Below, piece by piece: positions 46,897 to 63,506 of a stretch of 64,000 nt of DNA. The notes below the pieces were generated by a model, which did not search any database, was not told the origin of the DNA, and saw only the letters and a program-made list of their open reading frames with translations. The position numbers were made by a program, and so were the translations under genes. Origin of the DNA: Manduca sexta (lineage: Eukaryota > Arthropoda > Insecta > Lepidoptera > Sphingidae); NCBI RefSeq assembly GCF_014839805.1, contig NC_051129.1:1798001-1862000 (forward strand). Direction: 5' to 3'. Position 1 is the first letter of the stretch; each line of letters opens with the position of its first letter.

Positions 46897-49800
46897 CTAA
46901 ATCTTGTGGCACATCTTCCTGTACCATTCAGGGTCATCTTTGGCCACGCTTTCGGGGCGTCCGTCGGTATGTCTGTAGTGAAACTCGGACACGCCTCGTC
47001 CGGGAGTGTTGTTTACCGTGAACTTGCAGAATCTTTCAACCATGCGTGCTTCCCATTCATCTGATACGTAGTGTATAGACTCGTATTCCACTAGGACCTG
47101 GAAAAAATAGTGTTAATTCTAGAAAATCTTCGAAAATAATACCATTTTTATAAATTATAATGACTGCCTTGGTGGCGTAGTTGTCCTGGGTTCGAATCCC
47201 GGGTTGGACAAAGTGATATTTGGGTTTTTCTGCTCAGTATTAGCCCGGAGTCTGGAATTTGTGCCCGATATGGCGATAGGATCGCCCCTTATCACATCAT
47301 GGGACGGAACACATTTGGCGAAAAGTGGGTGCCCTGGTTGCGCCTCTGTATATCCCTTCAGGGATAAATGCGTGTTGCGTGCGTGCGTAAATTATAATGA
47401 CTATTGCCCTTTTCATCTTAACCTTATATTTTTTTAGACCTAATACCATGCAATTAAGATTTATGGTCCAAATCTAAATTCTTTTGACATATTAGCGACT
47501 CCTTGTTACGAGTCTAATATGAACCAACGGAGTAGAGTCAAGACTATGGCTAACACTTTAGTAAAGTTACCTGGACAGCGTATTCCTCGTCACCTGCTCC
47601 GAAAGTGAAGGCGTAGTCCTTCGGGGCCGTTCCTCCTTCGCCATGCTGGTACAGTTTCAAGTCTACCCATTGTATGGGATACACTTCCTTGTTTGGTAAC
47701 GCAATCCAGCCGGCTTCGAAACTGGAAAAAAATTGGTCATAATTCTTAAGGTAAACATTTTTTAATTCGAAAGGGTAAGTGAGGATTTATAAAATAATAA
47801 CTGGCCTTTGAGGTAGGAATAGAATATTGTGTTTGGCAGAAAGGCAAGGATCGTATTCGGCATAAGTTCGTTGGCATTGTTATAACAAGGATTGTACTAC
47901 AATTTGTGTCTCATTGAGGGTCTCTAATTAGTTTCCATAACCGTACACCTGCAAAGTGATGGCTGTTAGGATAAAACAGTCCCTTTTTTAATAAATGAGC
48001 TATAGCCATAAGAAATTTTAGAAAAGATCACTTACACGGACGCCGTGAATGGCTGGCAGATGACGCCAACGCTCATGTTGGTGCCGTCTTCCAAGAAGAT
48101 GTGGTGGAACGCGTACCGGTGCATCAGGCTCCAGTCGCGCCTCTGACCTGCATAATTTGGAAGTATATAGAAACTATTTGCTGGAGCGGTGCGCAGGAAA
48201 GTGTATCTAACGTTTATGTTCATAATTTTAAATTTATTTGTGTTTTCGTTTTGTTTATCTGTTTTTGTTTTTAAAAATGTATATATCTTTCTTTATATTA
48301 GGCGGCTGTTTAAGATACGTGGTTCAAGTGGCATTTCGTAGTTAATCGATTCTTTCATAACTAATCATAATTTAAAGATGCAATTGGAAGAAAAACCTAA
48401 GAACTAGACTTACCGAAACTGTGATCTCTGAAAGATGGCAACGTGAATTCGAATGATTCGTTTTCAATCTTGAAGTTGCACTTCAAGTTTCCGAATTGTT
48501 CGTAATGTGACTGATGGGCTCTGTAAATTGATAAACCACCAGCAAAATTATTGTATATCCCAAAAATAATATATCTAAAAACTGTAGAAGAAAGTGGTAG
48601 GTTTTGGACGACACTGGTTTTAGTAGTAAATTGGTGACATGCTAATTCTACTCCTCTCTTTGTTTCGTGGATATAACAATATGACGGAGACAGACTTTAA
48701 TACAAGAGACATAATATACTTTACTTGTAGTCCGCCTTTTATTAAGTAGGATTCTAGAAGCAGGGTTATCATCATCACCACTGATGGACATGGGTCTCCC
48801 CCGAAGATTTCCAGCTCGACCTATTGGAAGCGACGCTCATCAAGGGATCTCCTGCGTCTTTTATTAGGTCATCTGACCTTGTCGATGGACGTTCGACGTT
48901 GCGCTTGCCAGTTTATGGCTTCCACTCCAGAACCTTCTATCCTATCGGCCATCAGTTCTGCAAGCTATTTAGTAGGATTTACTCACGTTTTAAGGCCTTC
49001 AAAGTACTCCCGACTCCATTTTTCCCTGGCGATGGAGCGGACCACGGCAGCAGGGTAAAGATCACTGTCGAAGTCGAAGTATCTGCTTGTGGCCTTCCAT
49101 TCTCCAGTGAAGTCCACATCGACCACTTTGCTGGGGTCGTTTTGGTACCTAAGGCATCAATATGATTTAGACAATAATAGTTTCTATGGCATTGGATAAT
49201 TAGATGATACATGATTCAATTGAAAGGGTAAAAGAAGGTAGGTAGAAGTTTTTCCAACACGAGCTGACTGGATTGAGCCAGCACCTTTATACTGATTAAT
49301 TAGTGTAGACAAAACTATTATCAGCATTCATCATAAAATTGATTATTTAGTTAAGCAATTTAGTTGTAGTATTAGTAATCAACTGTTGACCAGTTTAGCA
49401 ATTATTTCAAGCGACTGTAGAACAATCGCATAAGAATTGACAGATGGTGTCCATCATTTCGTGTCGTGTGGTGCCTGTCACTTTAAAGGCTCTTCTCGGT
49501 AATTAAAACACACATACCACATCTTTCCTTTGTAAGAGATGTTCCATTTGACCATGGGCTCTACCGGTTTGATTTTGATGCCTTCGGCTCCGAACTCTCC
49601 AATATCTGCACCGAATAATACTGTGTCTGGTATCTTCTTGCTGCAAAGAAGTCCTTTGCCGGGTAACTGGAAAAAAAGGTGTTTATTATTTTCTGTTTAG
49701 TTTATGTGTTTTTTTAACCTGTCAACAGATAAAACACTGGGAGCTTGTGGAGAAATCGTTTCCGCCTACATTTCACGGAATATAACTTGAGGTTATGCCA

Positions 49801-52800
49801 CCCATTTTTATAGAAAAGTAAAAATAGTGCTCATAAGCAAAAAATAATAATAAAAAAAAATAGAGTAGTAGGCATAAACAAGGGTTGTTAATATATTGTA
49901 GATTATAAGTAATTGTTGTGTGGAACATTCACCCCAATGTAAAAGAGTCCATTGCACATGCCCATGGGTCTTCGCTCGCACCCCATCACCACGTATATTC
50001 CTTTGTCGGTATCGCCTTTGGTCGACGAAATGAAGAATACTGCATCGAAAGCCTGTGAATCATCAATTAATTATTTTAGAGCATACTTAGAAGATAGTTG
50101 TAATTTATCGTACAGCAAGAAACATTGCATAGATCCAATATTCAGAGTTACCCATATTGTTAAATTTCTTTTTAGAATAAGCCTTAGATTATTATGACAC
50201 CATTTTCTACACCGTTTACTTTCGTTCTCTGTTACTGCTCTTAATTATAATTTCATGCACCAAATCCACTTCTTTGTTTAATTGTAACTATACGTAACTA
50301 ATAGCGGTACCCACCCCAATCAATTGTTAAAACATATATGAGTACCTTTGTGAAACTTTTAACCCTGGTAATTCAATTAAGATAAAAAAATATATAGTCA
50401 CAGTTATTCTAGCATTACTAGATGGACTAAGCAAACAGAAAAACAACCCCGAAAGAGCCGCCGTGGTAGGTAATCGGCTGTAAAGGAAAGCTAATTTGGC
50501 CACTTTGGTGTGCCCCTTTCAAAATGGATAAAGATTAGGAAAGGATGTTTGTGTCTCCCGAAATTTTAAACAACATACGAAAGGCAAGTTGGTACTGATT
50601 CGTTTGAGCCGGGTTATTTATGCCATTGACAAATAATGTGTCTGCTGAGCGTCTCTAGCATTCTAAATACTTTATTACAGTACTATAATATGTTGTTAGT
50701 CCGCTGTGGTCTTTACCTTCGCGTGGTCACTGAGTTGCTGGGCGCGCTCCATGTCCGCAGGGTTTGCTATCGCCTTGACACCCTGTCCCGCTCGTCCATC
50801 CTTCCCGGCTGATTTGTTTTGGTTTGCGTACTGGAACAAAATTTATGTCATCTACTTAGACGGGTCAATTTTCTTTCTTAGTTTTCAATACCAATGTTAT
50901 ATAGCCTAACATTATTTATTAGAAACACAAAATTTTCTGTTGTTTTTTTAATCTATGAATTGATCAGTTCCCTTAGAGATTTCATAGACACCCGCTTTCT
51001 ATAAACGATCCCGAACTCAATCTTCAACCCGTTTCTGAGAACGAACCAATCAAAATAACTCAATAATAGCTAAAATAAACAATATTTTTATTGGTCCATT
51101 TTCGTGATAGATCGAAAAAAGCCATGGCAATCGTGAAGGAAATGGCGATTAATATCGGTAAGCCCTTTCGTGTAGTTGATACTGCACATTGATAACTCGC
51201 CCGATTCGTAATCGCGGCTGTTATCGTTCATAAGCCCAATCTTGAGTAAAATGACGGTTAACTAGGTACTTAGGTAGGTACTTCTTCATTTTATACTAAC
51301 TTGCCCCGCGGCCCACCCGCCTTTGCCTGGGTAGCAGTAATTACATATGGCGATGACTTCTGGTGATCCGAACAGTATCAAACTTTAGGATTACCTCTAA
51401 TTACCAAACATTACCTAAAAATATCATTAATATCGTTCAAGGCGATTTGCAGTCTATATAGAACATAATATACATAGAGTTACATAAGGTAGTTATCAAT
51501 TTATAGGTATTGAGGAATTCATATTGCACTCACATGGTGAGAGGTGACCATAAATGTTCACTTTGGTTTTGGTGGTTAATATTACGTGTGGGTATCTACT
51601 CATTATTGCCATAATACCTATAGATGTAGAACTGATAGAATTTTTGGAGAAGGTGTTTAAGGCAATGTGAAACACTCATAAAGACTTTCTCTAGTTATAC
51701 CTAAATACGATAATGCAAACCTAGCTAAAGGGCGAACCTAAAATTACGATTTCTTATGTTTACGTGAAAGTTAGACATCGAAATAATAGTTTTCAGTTTT
51801 TATTGTGGTTGTATTGAAAAAGACCATAAATTAAAAAAAAAATGTACAAGTAAAGTTCTTGGGGCATTTTGATTTGTTTTTTTTTTTATATTTTTGAATG
51901 ACCGTAAAAAAATAAAAACACCTGATTATATAAGCGGGTCCCAATATTATCCAGCTTTAAAAATCCAATTATGCAGTTTATAAGTAAAGAAGGGCATGCA
52001 GAAGCGAATATCCGCATAAACAACTAAATGAGTATAATGCAAAAATTGAACTTTGGCAGTCATGGCCCAAATTATATCACATTCTCAAGTAATTAGTAAA
52101 TTTATCGTGCACCTGGGTGATAGACGCATTTGTTTTAAGCTGATAAGGTTGCTAAGATGATAAAGAAATGTTTGCTCATGCTTTTCTAATTAATACGAAT
52201 CACCCTTGTACGATTAAGAGTTCTGTACAATATTAATAATAATATTTTTTACGGAAGTACTTAGTAGTAAAGAAGTCCTGTGTTCAGCAGTGGGCAATAG
52301 GGGAGAAGAGGGCACTGAACTCAGAACAGGGCGAGATTAGAATAATAAATAATATAAATAATAATATCAGCCCTGTATTATATACTTTGCCCACTGCTGA
52401 GCACGGGCGTCCTCTACTACTGAGAGGGATTAGGCCTTAGTCCACCACGCTGGCCTAGTGCGGATTGGTAGACTTCACACACCTTCGAAATTCCTGTAGA
52501 GAACTTCTCAGATGTGCAGGTTTCCTCACGATGTTTTCCTTCACCGTTAAAGCAAGCGATAATTCACAAAGAATACATACATAATTTTTTTAGAAAAATC
52601 AGAGATGTGTGCCCTTGGGATTTGAACCTGCGGACATTCGTCTTGGCAGTCCGTTCCACACCCAACTAGGCTATCGCCGCTTTTAGATTAGAATAAAGTA
52701 TACTACAATTATAATATTTTTTGAATGCCAACAATATCATTCATTATTGTTAAATGGCATCGAAGGAAACGTCCGTTGTCAAATAGTTATATTAAATTCG

Positions 52801-55191
52801 TGATTTCGCATTATTCACTTGCCCACGTAAGGTTTTTTAGCTGCTTCTTTTGAATTTGCTAGTATCTTACTGTTGGTACGCTGTGGGTATACTGTTGACC
52901 ACACAGAGCGATTCAAAGGAAAGAGCCACGCAGGTCTTTCACTATATACGGTGTTCCATGCAGATATAAATTAAATTCTTCTACTTTTCTTCGAATAAAT
53001 ATTAATTTAGTAAACAACTTCCAATAAATGTGTGGTACACAGCTAACTGCGCAATACTATATTTCGTAAACAAGTTTTTGAATTAATAATAAGATTTTTC
53101 CTTGTTATTTATATAATAAATTCTATTAGTATTATAGATGCATTTTCCTGGAATTTTTTTATTATAAATTCTATTTTTGTGCACAATTTCGTGATATTTA
53201 TTGTTGTATTAGTTAGAAGTAAATACGTAAAACATGAAACGGATATTAAAGAAAAGCATTCAGATTGATTTGTTTTTTTATATCAGGCGCAAATTGCAGG
53301 CTCAGAGCTGATAATTAGTAGAAAAATTCAACATTATTGCCATATCTGGGATTCGAACCCTAGACTTCAGAGCGCTACCGTACCATGCACGCAACAACAA
53401 CGTCAAAAAAGTTACGTTTGGGAGAAAAAGTTGTTTGGTCTGAGGTTAAGATTATAAAAATATTTGGCAATTCAGATCGCGACTCCGTATAAGTAAGCTC
53501 CGACTCTCCAAAGGTACGTGATGGTACTTTTACCTTTGGTAGGTAGTGCCTTTCACAGTCTAGCATCAATGTTACTTTTCGCCAAGTGTTCCGTTCCATG
53601 ATGTGATAGGGGGCGAGCCTATCGCCATATCGGGCACAGATTCCGGGCTGATAGCAGAAAAACCCAACTATCACTTTTCCCGACCCAGGATTCGAACCCA
53701 GGACCTCAGAGCGCTTTCGTACCGCGCATGCGGTACAACTACGCCACCGAGGCAGTTTGTGTTCGATTCGTATTAATTTCCATTTTCCTACCTATCTCTT
53801 AGAAATAAGACTAGGATTATGATAAGTGGTCAGTATGATATATGTCATATATTATATGATAGTAAAATATTACCTAATTTGAGAGACAGGCAAAGTACTT
53901 ACTAAATAACTATGTTTATCAAAGATTTTTATGTCTATAACTACGAATGACTTTTGTTTCAACATTCAAGTCGAATAGTTACAAAATTGAAATTTGATAA
54001 ATAATTTCGAAATCAAACCCGCAGCGTCTTGTCTCATGCATCAAGAACTGTGCCGCGAAAGATTAAAAAATAGTTTCAATATAAATATTTACTGGTTATA
54101 GCGTATTTTGTAAACATAGAGTCATTTGATCTTGAAAATTTATTGATGTTTAACTTTAGTCAAGGACACGAGTTACGAGATTGTAGATAACATATTATGT
54201 AGAGATAATTTTAGAGCAAATAACCGGTGCGTCATATTTGTAACTCACCAGAACATTTCATGTTATGTAAACATGAATCAAACCTCTACCTAACACTCTA
54301 GTTCTGAGTAGTTAACATCATATAACGCCATAAGGGTAAATGAAAATTACTTTATAATTAGCTGCAGGATGTCTACTGCAAACGTGTGACAAAGATTTCA
54401 GATTGACCCATTGTAAGCGGCCTGAATCCAGCGACTTCCTGCGACTTTAATTAGGTTATTTTTCCACCTCGTGGGTGGACGTCCGACGCTGCTCTTGCCA
54501 GTCCGTGGTCTCCAGAACCTTCTTGCCCCATCGGCCATCAGATCTGCGAGCTACCTGCCCTGCCCAATGCCACTTCAGCTTGCTAATACAATGGGCTATA
54601 TCGGTGACTCATTATTTTATGAATCTCCTCAATTCTCATTTGATCACATAGAATAACACTAAGAATAGTCTTCTCCATACCCCGCTGAGCGACTGTGAGT
54701 TTACTTATACGGCCCATAACTTTCTTAATTATATCGATACGCTCTGTTTAGGTGCTTCTACCAGCAAATCGGCGCGCTAGCCGAGTTTTTGAACAATTAC
54801 TAGAATGTTTTGAAACGCATAGAAAAAAAAATTATAGACCATTTAATAAGGAATATATTTAAAATAGATAATTTATAAAAAAAATACCTTAAAATGATTT
54901 TTTGAATAAATTATCCGTAAATCTACACATTCCCGCTGTAACTTGTGCACCAAAATGTATGGAACGAATGCTCAAGGTCACTCGCCAAGGGTGGGTTTTA
55001 AATAACACCTCAATTACTCAAAAGAAACTTACCTTACGATAATGGTAGAGAAGGCTGAATAAAACATATTTCAGGTAATACCACTTGCCGGGTACAGAAT
55101 AAACACCAAATATAGGTTTGGGGTCTTTAAATTTTACACTGTATATAACTAAAATAATTATAACAGCCAAGAAAGTGAGGAAAACGGACAT
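46897..55191 (-). CDS. Uncharacterised membrane-anchored protein (DUF7064/DUF7065-like, tentative)
   Basis: Nine exons in phase: 55,033-55,191, 50,717-50,830, 49,933-50,052, 49,518-49,666, 48,987-49,148, 48,414-48,520, 48,036-48,147, 47,571-47,721 and 46,897-47,097, giving 424 residues. The start (ACAACAATGTCC) has a good context. Residues 4-19 form a hydrophobic segment (LTFLAVIIILVIYSV), a signal anchor. The rest is soluble with many beta-strand-like stretches, including FDAVFFISSTKGDTDKGIYV, IKPVEPMVKWNISYKGKMW and, near the end, NNTPGRGVSEFHYRHTDGRP. The layout recalls a poorly studied arthropod two-domain beta-sandwich family that I remember as DUF7064/DUF7065; this is unverified and the function is unknown. 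Intron 1 is 4.2 kb and repeat-rich. All introns keep phase, so the model is likely complete. Confidence 0.8.
47162..47390 (+). repeat. SINE family B, copy with an internal deletion
   Basis: GGTGGCGTAGTTGTCCTGGG joins directly to the B-box GGTTCGAATCCCGGG, so about 37 bp between the A and B boxes present in the 29,314 copy are missing. Body and GGGATAAATGCGTG end match. It is in the last intron of the 424-residue gene. Confidence 0.8.
48771..48960 (-). repeat. LINE 3'-region fragment
   Basis: ATCATCATCACCACTGATGG, then GTCGATGGACGTTCGACG, GCGCTTGCCAGTTTATGG and CCTATCGGCCATCAGTTCTG. It is similar to 54,410-54,780 and is an RTE-like C-terminal coding remnant on the minus strand. Confidence 0.55.
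50998..51130. repeat. Palindromic repeat F, copy 3
   Basis: GAACGAACCAATCAAAATAA and the inverted TTATTGGTCCATTTTCGTGA around an AT-rich centre, as in copies 1 and 2. It is in intron 1 of the 424-residue gene. Confidence 0.55.
51131..52361. other. Intron DNA, nothing recognised
   Basis: Part of the 4.2-kb first intron of the 424-residue gene. AT-rich, with no exon candidate or known repeat. Confidence 0.45.
52362..52683 (-). repeat. SINE family C, full-length minus-strand copy
   Basis: AATAATATCAGCCCTGTATT starts the reversed tail, followed by GGCCTTAGTCCACCACGCTG, CTCACGATGTTTTCCTTCAC and the reversed head GGGATTTGAACCTGCGGAC to ACTAGGCTATCGCCGC. It is nearly identical in layout to the 61,600 copy. 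Confidence 0.85.
52684..53347. other. Intron DNA, nothing recognised
   Basis: AT-rich remainder of the same 4.2-kb intron. Confidence 0.4.
53348..53756 (-). repeat. SINE family B, two partial minus-strand heads
   Basis: 53,578-53,756 is a reversed head and body (CCATGATGTGATAGGGGGCG through GGATTCGAACCCAGGACC to ACTACGCCACCGAGGCAG). 53,348-53,396 holds another B-box-bearing head fragment (GGGATTCGAACCCTAGACTT, then AGAGCGCTACCGTACC). The 180 bp between them are unrelated, suggesting two separate insertions. Confidence 0.7.
54410..54780 (-). repeat. LINE 3'-region fragment
   Basis: CCACCTCGTGGGTGGACGTC and GCTCTTGCCAGTCCGTGGTC on the plus strand read in reverse as the conserved GRPPTRW-like end of an RTE-type polyprotein, with frameshifts. 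It is related to 48,771-48,960. Confidence 0.55.
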
Positions 55192-55867
55192 TGTTGTGTG
55201 GTCCACGGAGCGCAAGCAACTGATAAAGTTCGACGCCCTCCAAGAATACAGCGACGATTGGAAATTAATGACGTATAGATAAAAATATTGTTTGTATTCA
55301 TATTTCAATTAAGGTAAATGCAGTCTTCTGTCATTAGCATAGGAATTTATTCACGAATTAATGAACACAGATATAATACTACATTACTGTGTTTAATATG
55401 CACTATATAATGTATTAAGAACCACCACTTAGTTTAGAATTTAAAGCCATTGCATCATTCTGAAGTTTATTTTGCATCACCAGACATAAAAATCTAACTA
55501 GGTGCTAATGAACAATGTCACATACTTACATATTTTCATGTTAGTACTACAGGCAAACGATTATGAGGATGCATAATCAAAATATTCATTGGATTTGTGA
55601 TTATATTATATACATTTCAATATAATGGCATGTTATACATTTATATTATATTATATTGTATTCCTCTATTACTCGCGATTAAGCTAAGTATGCAATTTTC
55701 TCAAGCAATGTTGTGTAAATGTTCAATTGGTACATGCATTAGTTATTAAGCCTGTGTAAAGTGTATTAGACTGTTGAACATATGTATTGTTGATGTTCCT
55801 ATTATAGTAAATAAATATAAATTAAGAGAAAATGCTAACGAGAACAATTGTAACTTAATTGTACCTT
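55192..55867. promoter_or_regulatory. Upstream region of the 424-residue gene
   Basis: AT-rich DNA 5' of the start at 55,191. The promoter should lie here unless a non-coding first exon is further upstream. No motif assigned. Confidence 0.35.
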
Positions 55868-56085
55868 GTTTATTGCTTTGAATGACGAGACGAGCTGGCC
55901 GTTTGCCTGAAGGTAAGCGATACGACCGCCCATGAACAGTAGAAACACCATCCAACATCTTGAATTACAAAGTATTGTTTGGTATTCCATTGCGCTCGCC
56001 ATCCTGAGACATGAGATGTTAAGTCTTAATATGTCCAGTAGTTACACTGGCTACAATATAAAACCGGAATACAACAGTGACTGTA
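55868..56085 (+). repeat. Interspersed repeat family D, copy 3
   Basis: TTGCTTTGAATGACGAGACG, GTAAGCGATACGACCGCC and GATGTTAAGTCTTAATATG, ending in CACTGGCTACAATATAAAAC. Confidence 0.75.
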
Positions 56086-56789
56086 ATGTAAAATATATTA
56101 ATACCCGTGAGTTATTTTAGTTAGATCTTTTGACATTGACTTGTCAGCATTTATTCTGTAATTGGTTTAGTTACGCTCTATTCGTAATTTGTTCGAGATA
56201 CCACCAAAGTGCAGATAAGATTTGGAAGATTTGGCCGTCGTGGTCTTATTACAATTAAAATAAGGTTCATTTTCGAATATAACCCAGTAATTAAATACCT
56301 CATGTATCTTCAATCAATATTAGTAAAGTGGACAATGTATTAATGATAAAGTAAAATATTGAACAGGCTTATTAATAAAACGAAAGTACTGCATTTATTT
56401 TTAGTTAAGTGAATAATGTTTTTTTTTTAATTTGATTTGGGTTGGGTTGGGTAATAGTTTGTCTTTTACCAGTTTTATACTACTTAATTTGAATGGATGT
56501 GGTGGTTTTTAAAGATATGCATATTTTATTATGTACCTAATGCGTTCGACACTGCGTCTCATTCAAGAATATGCAAAACTCTAAAAGAGTAATAAATTGT
56601 AATATACTTAGGTAGAGTTAACTTAGAAAAACAGACCAGGGTTCTCTATAAAAAAGGCGTCAGACAAGTAGATCCTCTAGGGGACCTATTTATCGGCATT
56701 TTAGAATAATGAGGAAACTGACTTAGAAAACATATGGAAAAAAAACAGCATTACATAGCATTTTTGCCGCCATCAGCAATGTGTAGGCA
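56086..56789. other. Intergenic spacer, nothing recognised
   Basis: AT-rich DNA lying between two family D repeats in opposite orientations. Confidence 0.4.
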
Positions 56790-56981
56790 TTGTTGTGTTC
56801 CGGTTTGAAGGCCATTGTAGCCAGTGTAGCTACTGGACATAATAAGACTTAACATCTCATGTCTCAGGACGGCGAACGCAGTGGAATACCAAACAATACT
56901 TTGTAATTCAAGTTGTTAGACAGTGTTTCTGCTGTTTATGGGAGGTCGTATCGAACGGCAAGCTCGTCTCGTCATTCAAGC
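56790..56981 (-). repeat. Interspersed repeat family D, copy 4, inverted
   Basis: Reverse complement of the family: GTTGTGTTCCGGTTTGAAGG, CATAATAAGACTTAACATC, then GGTCGTATCGAACGGCAAGC and CTCGTCTCGTCATTCAAGCA. Confidence 0.75.
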
Positions 56982-57914
56982 AACAAATTAAAAAAATATT
57001 TGGAGATAAACACATGTTGTTGATTCGCCTTTTATAAGTACTGGTTACGAATAATACTATGTATATTATTGAAGTTTGAAAAATAATAATTTAGGTATGT
57101 CTTGTTTTCATATGACGGCAGAATGAATACCGGGCGAATATTTATTTCCTTGCTTGATGCGAATTGGTTTATTTTTACCTACTAAAAAAAAAAGATTTTT
57201 TTTATTAAGATCACTTACTTTTGATTAACTATAAGGAACATAGGGAAAGATTTCATTGCATTTTTATAAAAATAATGAAAATGACCTATAGGCAATGTGA
57301 AAAGAAACACAAATTGGTCTATTAATATTATTTTAATGTTTAAAGAAAATAACAAAACCTTAATATTAATATAGACAAAAATATTTTTACATAATTAATA
57401 TAGACAGTCGGCTTAACATTAGGACTGTGAATATATGTCTACTCTTTTAATATTTTTTTTTACGATGCTGTTGATTCACAACTCAGCAAGAGGTAAAGAT
57501 CGCTTCACAGAGGGCTAGACACTTCCAAATTTATTTATTTACTTATTCCTTAATGATTTGGTAAAGGACCATGTGAAAATAGAAAAACAAAGATTCGCAA
57601 TACGTTGTTACAATAGGTAGAAGAATCTAATATATCTAGATTGACATAATTAATTAACCCTGCCTCTCAAACTAGGCAAGCCTGTAAATAACCTATCAAT
57701 AGAATGTATGCTATGAAATTTTCAAAATAAATTCAACTGAAAGTGACTGTCAGGTTTGTAAGTCAAAAATTTAATAGTAAATACTATTACACAATTAGTA
57801 TTGACTTATAAGTCGATAAGAGAGCTTGAATCACCTTATCGATATCGATTTTAGATATCGTGGTCCAACATTACCGAGTTATTATTGACGGGTGTGAGTA
57901 GCTTTATAAACAAT
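56982..57914. other. Intergenic spacer with TATCGATA motif
   Basis: AT-rich. 57,836-57,860 contains TTATCGATATCGATTTTAG; TATCGATA is the binding site of the insect factor DREF, but this single match near a transposon is weak evidence of function. Confidence 0.35.
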
Positions 57915-58049
57915 TATAGTCCCACAAACTTATCTGGCCCGATGAAGAAGTCGCTGTTATATCAGCGAATGAAAGGCAGATTGACTATTCAAAACGACGT
58001 CGTTAGTTCCTCTTTCGTCCACCGGGCCAGATAAGTTTGTGGCACTATA
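57915..58049. mobile_element. 135-bp MITE with 24-bp or longer inverted ends
   Basis: The left end (TATAGTCCCACAAACTTATC, continuing TGGCCCG) and the right end in reverse complement match at 26 of 27 positions. The ends sit at TA dinucleotides, which suggests a Tc1/mariner-type TA target. It is too short to code. Confidence 0.75.
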
Positions 58050-58447
58050 CCATTTGAGGATCACAACTCGAAATATCAATATCGGCATTATTTTGTCATT
58101 GGTAATGCCGATATATATTATTTTGTTGACAAGAAATGTTAAGCATCTAAATGCGCTGATTCGTGATGTTTAGGTAGAATTTACATAAATATCGATAACT
58201 ACGTAATCGGTAATTATATTCATATCAAATTTCATCAACATGTCATGTATGCGGATGTATGAGTGCATTTGGGTATATTTTTATAACGCCGAAGAGGACT
58301 ATTTACACGTTCTAGAAAGCAAAGCGTATCGCACCGAAATACTGCAGACGCGATACGAGACGTTATTGCGGTGTAGTTTTCATTTATCGACTCAACTAGT
58401 ACTGAGACTAGTCTGGTAATACATCGATAATCGACTAACTACCGAAA

Positions 58448-58580
58448 TCACGATCTTAATCGCTATCTTCCGATTCGTTTAATGGGATCTTTAGAATTCT
58501 TTGAGACGGATAACTTTGATTGGTTTATCATAAGGATCAATTCAAAGATAGCGGTGAATGATTTCGGGATTAAGATAACG
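58448..58580. repeat. Palindromic repeat F, diverged copy 4 (tentative)
   Basis: ATCTTAATCGCTATCTTCCG on the left and, inverted on the right, AAGATAGCGGTGAATG with GGGATTAAGAT, around TTTGATTGGTTTATCAT. The layout matches family F but identity is lower. Confidence 0.45.
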
Positions 58581-58640
58581 ACGTCACTACACATGCGCAC
58601 AATTCTTCTGCCAGAATCGACGGGGCCTTAACTCGTGTCC

Positions 58641-63025
<4,385 letters not shown>

Positions 63026-63506
63026 CTGATAAGAACAAAACGATACCGGGCACACTTTTGTCCTTAACTTTTATCAAATTCTTTCGAAAGTAATGTAAGT
63101 TTTTATTAGTGAAAAAATATTCAATTGGATTAGTATTTATTTAGTAATTCGGGATAATTATTTTCCCGAAATAAAAAGTATCATATATCTCTTATGAGTA
63201 AGGTAGCTTAGTTATTAGCTTTTCTTATAAGTGAAAAATAGTTTTAGTATTTACTAAGATTACCACGTAAACAAACCTAGCTTCATATATTAGCATGAAT
63301 TTCAATAGAATTAGCGTAATAAAATTGTGTAGACAATTTAGTCATCATAATGTAATGACCATTCAATATGTACAATAACTATTATGAATGAAACATATAT
63401 TCATGTGATATTGTCACAATTTACTCACTGGGAAGGCTCTGAATTACTTCGTATAACATAATAAAAAACTAATGTCCAACTAGAATCTGAATGTGATGAA
63501 AAATAC
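63026..63506. other. Lifeguard intron or upstream DNA, no exon seen
   Basis: No N-terminal proline/glycine-rich exon was recognised upstream of exon A; AT-rich throughout. Confidence 0.4.

Noticed and set aside
53375..53674. 99-codon minus-strand open frame
   Set aside because: Translation of SINE family B fragments.
55192..55308. Longer N-terminus (MKYEYKQYFY...) for the 424-residue protein
   Set aside because: The internal ATG at 55,191 has a better context and places the hydrophobic anchor at the N-terminus, as expected; the upstream ATG is in an AT-rich, poor context.
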